Shown in pieces: positions 56,970 through 64,000 of a stretch of 64,000 nt of DNA; within the stretch, counting starts at the first letter, position 1; every line of letters starts with the position of its first letter. Below the pieces are notes generated by a model. The model was not told where the DNA came from. It was given only the letters and a program-made list of their open reading frames with translations, and searched no databases. The stretch is from Limnoperna fortunei (lineage: Eukaryota; Mollusca; Bivalvia; Mytilida; Modiolidae): assembly GCA_944474755.1 (NCBI GenBank), contig OX104114.1, positions 22,281,220 to 22,345,219 on the forward strand, written 5' to 3'. Made by a program: the position numbers and the translations under genes.

Positions 56970-57205
56970 TATCTTTTTCCGCCGAAGAATGTTGAGTGTT
57001 ATGATCGCTCAATGAAAAAATCGACGATCATAATGATGAGTGTATGATTGTCGTCTCCGCTGAAGAAAACAAATCGACGATCATAATAATTATAGTAAAG
57101 ATTGTCGTCTACGTTGAATAAACACAAATCAGCGATCATACTTATTAGTGTAAAGATTGTCGTCTCCGCACATTGACAAAAATCGGTATTAATGGCCATT
57201 ATATA
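56970..57205. repeat. About 58-bp tandem repeat, 3-4 copies
   Basis: Units share AAATCGACGATCATAATNAT and GTAAAGATTGTCGTCTCCGC. The minus-strand frame across it is repeat-derived. Confidence 0.85.
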
Positions 57206-60164
57206 TAGAAATTGTCATTGTCGTCGACGGGTTCACTACGGCTTCCCATACAAAACAATTTCGATGTCACTGTACATGAATGAAGTTTACACAGAAAGTC
57301 CTTACGCTGCTGCGAAATCGCAACGTATTTCCTGAAATGTGCCTTCAATGAGTTCTAATCATCTGGAGTACGGAAAAAAATGTTGCAATTGAAAGTACTG
57401 TGTGAGGCGTTGTTATCCTCTGTCTTGCTAGGAACATTTTGTTCTCTGTTCTGGTTTATTTATGCGAACCGTTAAAGGTGAAAGGCGAACACTGCTTAAG
57501 GAGAACACTGACATTCGTCATCTGATCGTACCGCAATCCACATGCCACCGGTTGTCAGAAATTCTAAAGCACTTGCGATAATGATTGTAAAAGTTGCACA
57601 TAATAGTGTGCCATGTTAAAAAGCATTAATTAAGCGCATATAACACTCAGAATATTGAAATCATTCGTGCCTGTCTCCTCGCTAAACAAAATTCATTCCA
57701 GGATTGTGTAGTGTGAACGGTTTTTTCAAACGCAGTGTCAACCATTAATTTATTAAAAGATGGTTGAATCAGTTTTGAAATCGTATGTATAGAAAAGCCA
57801 TTAGATATACTATTTTTAATATTTAGACAAAGTTTTACGTTGTTCATTGGCACCTAGCTTATTATTTATAATTTTCATTTCAATTTCTCCATTAATAATA
57901 AAAATATTTAATTCTACTTTAGTAACAAAGAAATAGATAAGAATTGAATTGATTTCATTGAAATAAGCACAGAATTATACTGAAAGATAATGTAAAATAA
58001 AAATATAACAGTTGTGTTATTTTTATAGTACACAAACAAACTTAATTTAGATGTGAAATATAACAAAACCGGAAAGTATTCAAATCATTAGAACTTGATA
58101 TTGGAGGGAAATATTCATAGTTTGTTCATGTTTGTAATTACATAACTAATATGCTTCCGTGGTGTCTGGAGGAATAAGTCAACTTTGTAGTGAAAAGTGA
58201 TGACACGTCCTTCATGAGGTTAGATTTTAAATCGTTTCGCACATAAAACCAGTGTATCTGACTTCAATTAAATTAGTCGTTTTCATGCATGTTTATAAAA
58301 CAGTTTATAAAACATTTTGTGTTTTATTTCATAATTATTAGCATAAGTCGTATTGGTAATGTTAATATTATTGAATGTCAAATGTAATCAAATTTAAAAA
58401 AAAATATTTTTGTCATTTGTGTGGTGATTTACATTTTTATTTAATAAAAAAACATAAATATGTAACCAAATATGTTATGAATAATTTAAGAAGTTGATTT
58501 TCTTAAAGAGAAGGATGTTAAATCATAATTTTTATAATAATAAGGTCACTTTGTATCTAAAAAAATGTTTTAATTAAACTTGGCACATGAATCTGGAACC
58601 TAATAATCAAGTTAGTTATACTAGTCCCAGTATAAATGAGTCGCGGAAAAAAATCAATAAAAAATTACAACCCCTTTATTAAAGAACCTTGCTTAAAACC
58701 AAAAGGTTGAACGATATCAACAAACAACACCAATTTAATTCAGCAGAAAGGTAGAGACCCATAACTAGTTGAAACCTTACAGGGGAAAAAAGAAAATATA
58801 AGTTTATTTTTAGAATTTCTGTTATTGATACCGCATCGAATTGTTCTAATAACATATTGTCATGATTGTGCTATTTTAGCTGTTTTCTAAAACCATCTAA
58901 ATTTAATATTAAAATAATAAAATAAACGAAAGTTTGTAAATCTCTATAACTGTATTGTGGTATTGACCGAGATATTCATATTTTTTAAATAAGAATATGT
59001 AATCTGATAGTTACATAAGTCACATGGTTCCTGATAGCGGATCACACTTCCTCTATAGTTTTGATTATATATATTTTTTCTCATAAAACTAATACATAAA
59101 AGATGTAAACTTATTCTAATTGAGGTAAGTCATTTCATTAATATGTATAACAAAAAAGACCATCATATAGATGTATTTCCCAACCATTGTTTTCATTAGT
59201 ATAAAAATAATCAATATCAAATTTATTTTTATTTTTAAAATACTACCTTTTTGTATTATTACATAGTTGATATTTTGATATTTGCTGGGGAAAAAAAAAA
59301 CATGATTATTTTACAGTGGAGGTTACAGGGATAATTAAATTGGTTATCTTAAAAAGTCTTAACAAAATAAAGGTTAGTAGATTTACATGAAAATTAAGCG
59401 CGGAATTATTAAAACTTTCGCTGGTAATTTTGTCAAATGTTTCATTTTTGAAAAGGCAAAGATAATTTGAAAACTTGTGAATATTTACTGACAATCTGGG
59501 AAATCTTTAATTTAAAAGTAGATAATTAAATCCATCTTACTTAATCTCCTGTGATAATGCTTTCTTTCTTAGCACTTCAACCCCTCGTGGTCAATTAAGA
59601 ACAATATCACTTTTCACAAAATAATTATACAATTACAATAAATAATGCAAATCTATTACATTTGAATCATAGTTTGCTATGTGTACGATCATTCTAAATA
59701 AAGCGTGGAAAATCCATAAATGCTTTGCACTTATTAAAACAATAATCAGGTAAAACGGACAATCCGTGTTATCAATAAGTGTCTAATACAAACGCATGTA
59801 TGCATGTTAAATCACTGTATACAGAAAGATTTCATTCAGAATTTTACAATTAATTTATAAACGCTGACGTATGAACTTCAGTGTAATATATTTATTTGTT
59901 TTTATAAACACGCGTAGAAATCAAAACCAATAAAAACAATAATAACGCAACATACACTATAAACTGTTCTATTTGCAAAACATACCTTTAATATGCAGAC
60001 GCGTATTTGATTGAATTGCTTACTTAGAAGAAATAACAATCCATCAAAAAAATGTACAAATAAACCTGCCATTTACATTTAATTGAGGCTTATGCAAAAA
60101 CCTCTTTTACAGATTTTATGAAATGTTAAGACAACAATTTTTGTTTTTATTAATAATATTCATA
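57206..60164. other. AT-rich intergenic DNA between duplicated units
   Basis: About 3 kb in which I recognise no gene, RNA or repeat. Short minus-strand frames (57,647-57,853; 59,306-59,494) carry no domain. Confidence 0.45.
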
Positions 60165-60470
60165 TCTCATTGCTATTTATCGCATGTTATATATTTATTT
60201 TAAGGCTTACTCTATGTCCGAAGTTTAAAGAAGTACAAGGATGACCTTGAAATTCATCACACTACCCAGAATATACAAGTGGCAAGCTGTATTACCTGCC
60301 TAAAGTGACACACGAAAGAAACTAATATAAAAGAATAAATAGATATATAATTAAGTAATTGATAGTAAATTTTTATGAGGTCTAACGTAATATTATTACG
60401 AAGAAGAAATCATATGAAATGAAGAAGATCTGAACTTGTGTTCTAAAAAATCATATTTATTTTGAAGAAA
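60165..60470. repeat. Duplicated 5' flank of the PC-esterase unit, copy B
   Basis: Matches 52,840-53,119 with many substitutions (acceptor-like TTTATTTTAAG, then GCTTACTCTATG; CATCACACTACCCAGAATAT). The reading frame seen in copy A is broken here by a stop shortly after the acceptor. Confidence 0.75.
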
Positions 60471-61696
60471 ATGTATAAAAAGTGAACATTCATTTGTGTT
60501 TGTTGCAACATGTTGTGGTTTCGTTATGTTTGCGTATTTCGTATCCACCAAAAGTTATATACAAAGCACATATATTAAAGGACTGCGCTGCCTCTGCCAA
60601 AAAAACCTGAACGCCATGAAATAGCTGAAAAAAATGCTGACAACCACATTAAACCACAAAGAAACAAATATACAAACATACATGGAAGGTTGTACTATTC
60701 CCAACAAAACATTTATAATTGGAGATATGATTTTATTACACAGCAAGTGTCAGCGTTCGTTTATACTTAAACTACCTACTAATAGAACATTATACGCACT
60801 ATTACGGGTTTCAGGATGTACGATGCAAACTATGTTATTTGAATACAATAGAAACAATACTTGGGCGGTACAATACCATACCTGTGAAACTGGACAATAC
60901 TTTGTGACTATTAAAGTATTATTCGATACATTACATTATGATCTATTAAAATCGTGCTTACAGTTTTCGCATCCTTTAAATGCTTTCAACACGACCTGGA
61001 ACGAGTACTCATCGGTATGTCAACAGACGTCATGGTGGAAAAATAATCATATTATTCCGTTTTGGAGAGCAGTTAAATATTAAGTACCGTATTCCTTACT
61101 TACAATATCATTATAATAGAAACCAAACAAGGTTAAATTAGATCAAAACGAATTGTTATGTTTCCTAGGAGATTCACATATGCGAAATACTGTAAACACA
61201 GTAGCACAATGTGATTCAAATGTTGCACAACGCAACAAGGATGTATGTGAAACTTCAAACCTTAAATATTTCGAAGTCCTATATGAACATGACAAAACAA
61301 TCATGTTCGAAAATTAACGAGTTGCACTAAAATTATCTTAAATTTTGGACAGTGGTATGCTGGTCGGCCGGGAAATTTTTTACTGTTCTGGATTAATAAA
61401 AGGCTATTTTCCGTTGCATTAAAATATTTCCGTACAAATGTAAACTGATTTGGATGACAACGAACCCTTTTCCATTTACTAAAAGATTAGGAAAATGCCC
61501 TCCAACGGATTGGCGTTTACCCCATGTACTTGCACAGTATAATAATATAGAGAGGACAGTCTTTACAGAAAATTAAATACAAGTATGGGATACGTATTCA
61601 ATATTAAAACATGTGTTTGACATTTCATTTGACTTTGCTCATTACTCAGACGATGTGAGCAAACCTATTTTTCCAGCTTTATTTAAATTGTTGTAA
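60471..61696 (+). pseudogene. PC-esterase/NXPE-like protein, copy B (decayed)
   Basis: The N-terminal signal anchor is disrupted: ATG is followed after three codons by a stop, and a SINE tail (60,588-60,680) splits the region. From 60,634 to 61,083 a frame continues through CQRSFILKLPTNRTLYALLR, the section missing from copy A (YHTCETGQYFVTIKVLFDTL, WNEYSSVC, WWKNNHIIPFWRAVKY) and a premature stop. GDSHMRNTVN follows at 61,165 in another frame, then more shifts through GQWYAGRP, CPPTDWRLPHV and VWDTYSILKHVFDISFDFAH. Ser (GDSH) and DxxH (DFAH) are both preserved, unlike copy A. At least four frame breaks make it a pseudogene unless sequencing errors are involved. Confidence 0.85.
60588..60680 (+). 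mobile_element. SINE 3'-end fragment inside copy B
   Basis: AACCTGAACGCCATGAAATA then GCTGAAAAAAATGCTGACAA and ACAAAGAAACAAATA match the SINE tail at 46,990-47,095. Copy A lacks it: there the sequence passes from AAAGATTGTAAAATTC straight to AACGAAAGATTTATAATTGG. Confidence 0.82.
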
Positions 61697-62230
61697 ATAA
61701 TTTGCACAAACAAAATCATACTTAATTAAATACGTTGTAATACACTAACACTGTGCTAGTCAACAAGAATTGCCAATGCAATTAGACATCTAGTCATTGT
61801 AGCATTTTGATACATTTGTACAGCAGGTAGAAAAATCTGATAACATTATAACATCAAATTTATGTTATTAACGTTGGGGATCAGCTGCGGATCACATGTG
61901 GCCTTGTTCTTACAGACAGTTGCAAGATCATTTGTAATTGCTTATGACACACTAATAACTATTTTGGAATAAATTTCCTGTGACAAAAGGTATAAATCTA
62001 CGTGGTTTACTTTTATTTACATTAAGGTTAATATTGTCCTAACTGATTAATTGCTACAGATTTTGATATGAATTAAATTGTAGGTTCGCAATAAACTATA
62101 TTCCATGACGCTCTGAAAATCCCAATTTAATCGCAAGAATGTTCGCTATCGATTTCATGCCTCTTGGCACTATTCAGGGGAATGTGATATATATATTGTA
62201 CTGACCTGTGTCTTTGCCCCTGTGTCACTT
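61697..62230. other. 3' region of copy B, unassigned
   Basis: AT-rich; only weakly related to 53,976-54,239. No gene recognised. Confidence 0.45.
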
Positions 62231-62380
62231 TAAAATATAAACAAATAAAATAATTTAAAAAACTAATACTTATTTGGACTTCATTATACTCCTTAAAACA
62301 TTATAGCTAGCGAATCCGTGTCTCCATCTGATTATTGAGTGTACATGTATTCAATTTGTATATTTCATGACAACTGGACA
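62231..62380. repeat. Duplicated 3' flank, copy B, first part
   Basis: Aligns with 54,315-54,500 of copy A. The alignment is then interrupted from 62,383 to about 63,622 by microsatellites, a SINE-like head and the hammerhead repeat, and resumes at 63,640. Confidence 0.82.
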
Positions 62381-62382
62381 TG

Positions 62383-62384
62383 TT

Positions 62385-62450
<66 letters not shown>
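62383..62450. repeat. (AT)n microsatellite
   Basis: About 68 bp of perfect AT dinucleotides directly before the tRNA-like element. Confidence 0.97.
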
Positions 62451-62453
<3 letters not shown>

Positions 62454-62485
62454 GAACCGGTTAATGAAGCTATATGTTTTATATA

Positions 62486-62650
62486 GCGGATTTGGCCGAG
62501 GGGTCTAGACCGCTGGACATAGTGCAGGCGAATTGGTGCCACAGTGTAACAACGGTGTGAGTTCGAATCCAGCTGAGGGAACGCAAAAATTTGACAGTGT
62601 TAAAAATCTAACAGTGTTGGGCTTAATTTGTAGACATATATATATATATA
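62486..62650 (+). mobile_element. tRNA-derived SINE-like element
   Basis: GCGGATTTGGCCGAGGGGTC carries an A-box-like TGGCCGAGGGG, and GTGTGAGTTCGAATCC is a B box about 70 bp later, with a long variable arm as in tRNA-Ser/Leu. The acceptor ends do not pair and extra sequence plus an AT run follow, so this is a SINE head and not a functional tRNA. It differs from the CAAAC-tailed SINE family elsewhere in the window. Confidence 0.72.
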
Positions 62651-62675
62651 CTTAAGACTCATCAGTGGCGTTCAA

Positions 62676-62707
62676 CTGACGAGTCTTAAGTAGACGAAAC
62701 GCGCGTC
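62676..62707 (+). ncRNA. Hammerhead motif 1, stem I impaired
   Basis: Core CTGACGA (62,676-62,682), stem II GTC/GAC with loop TTAAGTA, GAAA (62,696-62,699), short stem III CGCGCG and cleavage triplet GTC (62,705-62,707). The 5' strand of stem I (GTTCAA) does not pair with TGGCGT downstream, so self-cleavage is doubtful. Confidence 0.7.
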
Positions 62708-63180
62708 TGGCGTAAGGAATTTGTCACCTTGGTAATTTTGATTACATCTTGTTGGAATATTTGAGGAAAGCCAAGTAACAGCACGGCACGTCCGCGGCTG
62801 GCGGACTTGAAAAGCAACTATTTTGGGTTGAGTTGGAAATGAGAAAGTTTAAGATTAAAATGTTATGACTTGTTTACGTCATTTATTTATATTGACATTC
62901 AATGACTAAGGCCATTCGTTGGTCAGTCTTTGTCTAAATTTTTGACAAGAAACACCGTCATTTGTATCGTTGCATAATCTTCTAGACTTGTATATTATTT
63001 TTTGTTTATGCTGTATCGTCATGTTTGTCGATCCGATACTTAATAAGCTTTACTGGTTGGTAGACTCTTTAGACGTTTATATAATATTTTGAATTACCTG
63101 TATTGTGTTTTAACACGATCCCAGTGGACTTATATCATTCCATCACCGAATGAAAAAATACTTGAAGCATTTAGAGTTGA

Positions 63181-63224
63181 ACGCCACTGATGAGTCCTAA
63201 GTAGACGAAACGCGCGTCTGGCGT
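63181..63224 (+). ncRNA. Hammerhead ribozyme 2, type I, complete core
   Basis: Stem I ACGCCA (63,181-63,186) pairs perfectly with TGGCGT (63,219-63,224). Core CTGATGA is at 63,187-63,193, stem II GTC/GAC closes a 7-nt loop, GAAA is at 63,207-63,210. Stem III is only CGCGCG, and the cleavage triplet GTC (63,216-63,218) places the cut after C63218. Such a short stem III is known from newt, schistosome and retrozyme hammerheads, which often act as dimers. Confidence 0.85.
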
Positions 63225-63579
63225 AAGGAATTTGTCACCTTGGTAATTTTGATTACATCTTGTTGGAATATTTGAGGAAAGCCAAGTAACAGCACGGCAC
63301 GTCCGCGGCTGGCGGACTTGAAAAGCAACTATTTTGGGTTGAGTTGGAAATGAGAAAGTTTAAGATTAAAATGTTATGACTTGTTTACGTCATTTATTTA
63401 TATTGACATTCAATGACTAAGGCCATTCGTTGGTCAGTCTTTGTCTAAATTTTTGACAAGAAACACCGTCATTTGTATCGTTGCATAATCTTCTAGACTT
63501 GTTTTATGCTGTATCGTCATGTTTGTCGATCCGATACTTAATAAGCTTTACTGGTTGGTAGACTCTTTTCTTTAGACGT

Positions 63580-63585
<6 letters not shown>

Positions 63586-63622
<37 letters not shown>
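63586..63622. repeat. (AT)n microsatellite
   Basis: Perfect AT run truncating unit 2 of the hammerhead repeat. Confidence 0.95.
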
Positions 63623-63626
<4 letters not shown>

Positions 63627-63639
63627 TTTGACATTTAAG

Positions 63640-64000
63640 GAACATTACAGTCGAAGTTACTGTATTCCCACGTTTCTTTATGATAGTATACTGTCATGAT
63701 AAATTTGTATGTATAGCCATGTACAACGTGTCATTACATTTGGGAATATGTTTTCATGAATTCGATTGTTGTCTCTTTCTTTAAAAATTTCACTTTTGTG
63801 TGAGTTGTTCTCTTTTCGACACAATGTTTTTGCGAAATATCTGCATGGACGATCATACCGATTTTGAACGGCCAGGAATGTCTGGAAAAGCGGATTCTCT
63901 TTTCAAACTTAAGAGGGCGGCTACGAATTACGAACGCACATAAGGTACGCCTACGAATCTGTTAAAAAACCGCCGTAAACTTACGTTACGTTTAAAGTTA
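63640..64000. repeat. Duplicated 3' flank, copy B, second part
   Basis: Continues the match to 54,525-54,900 (TGTATGTATAGCCATGTACA; ATATCTGCATGGACGATCAT; TTTTGAACGGCCAGGAATGT) and runs off the right edge of the window. Confidence 0.85.

Larger units (their letters stand above)
62651..63585 (+). mobile_element. Retrozyme-like tandem repeat with hammerhead motifs
   Basis: Two head-to-tail units. Unit 1 from the first hammerhead to the second is 511 bp (62,708-63,218 between predicted cleavage points). Unit 2 continues to about 63,585 where it is cut off by an AT microsatellite. The units are near identical, apart from a 13-bp deletion and a 3-4 bp insertion in unit 2. They include a hairpin GTCCGCGGCTGGCGGAC and no open frame. 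At the left end (62,651-62,676) a piece of the motif lies in reverse, giving the palindrome CTTAAGACTCATCAGT / ACTGACGAGTCTTAAG. Tandem non-coding units bounded by type I hammerheads are the hallmark of metazoan retrozymes; a Penelope-like origin is the alternative. Confidence 0.8.

Noticed and set aside
62486..62578. Functional tRNA gene
   Set aside because: A and B boxes are present but the acceptor ends do not pair and no intact anticodon arm can be drawn; it is a SINE head.

Overview
The window is eukaryotic nuclear DNA, AT-rich, with GT-AG introns, polyadenylation signals and many decayed transposons. It most likely comes from a bivalve mollusc. A mytilid mussel is my best guess, because the hammerhead-ribozyme repeat at 62.6-63.6 kb and the tRNA-derived SINE family look like bivalve repeats I recall. 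The species call is inference.

Layout. At 2,551-14,628 (+) lies a complete 12-exon gene for a copper type II monooxygenase of the DBH/MOXD1 family. It encodes 576 residues and all copper ligands are visible. Its introns hold palindromic tandem arrays, a LINE tail, a SINE and other repeats. At 14.7-22.4 kb there is only repeat material: a 149-bp tandem array, a dead Tc1/mariner transposase, a hAT-like foldback MITE and SINE pieces. At 22,864-23,751 (+) a single-exon CDS encodes a 295-residue J-domain (Hsp40) protein. At 28.0-29.7 kb is a 46-bp minisatellite, and at 31.0-36.8 kb a much larger 40-bp minisatellite with higher-order repeats. The 40-bp array ends about 40 bp before an exon for a single-pass membrane protein with a PPxY tail (36,861-37,000 and 38,240-38,526). 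Only the last two exons of that gene were recognised.

From 40 to 52 kb there are nested mobile elements: LINE fragments of two families, a SINE split by a LINE, an intact SINE with 13-bp target duplications, PIF/Harbinger-like and foldback MITEs, and a 2.2-kb element with long terminal direct repeats bracketed by CTTAA. From 52.4 kb to the end lies a tandem duplication. Two decayed copies of a PC-esterase (GDSH...DxxH) type II membrane protein gene sit about 7 kb apart and share flanking sequence.

The most interesting item is at 62,651-63,585: a head-to-tail repeat whose 511-nt unit is bounded by type I hammerhead ribozyme motifs. It matches the architecture of metazoan retrozymes and sits next to a tRNA-like SINE head and AT microsatellites. 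I see no prokaryotic features, no CRISPR array and no viral genes. The genes show no functional linkage with one another.
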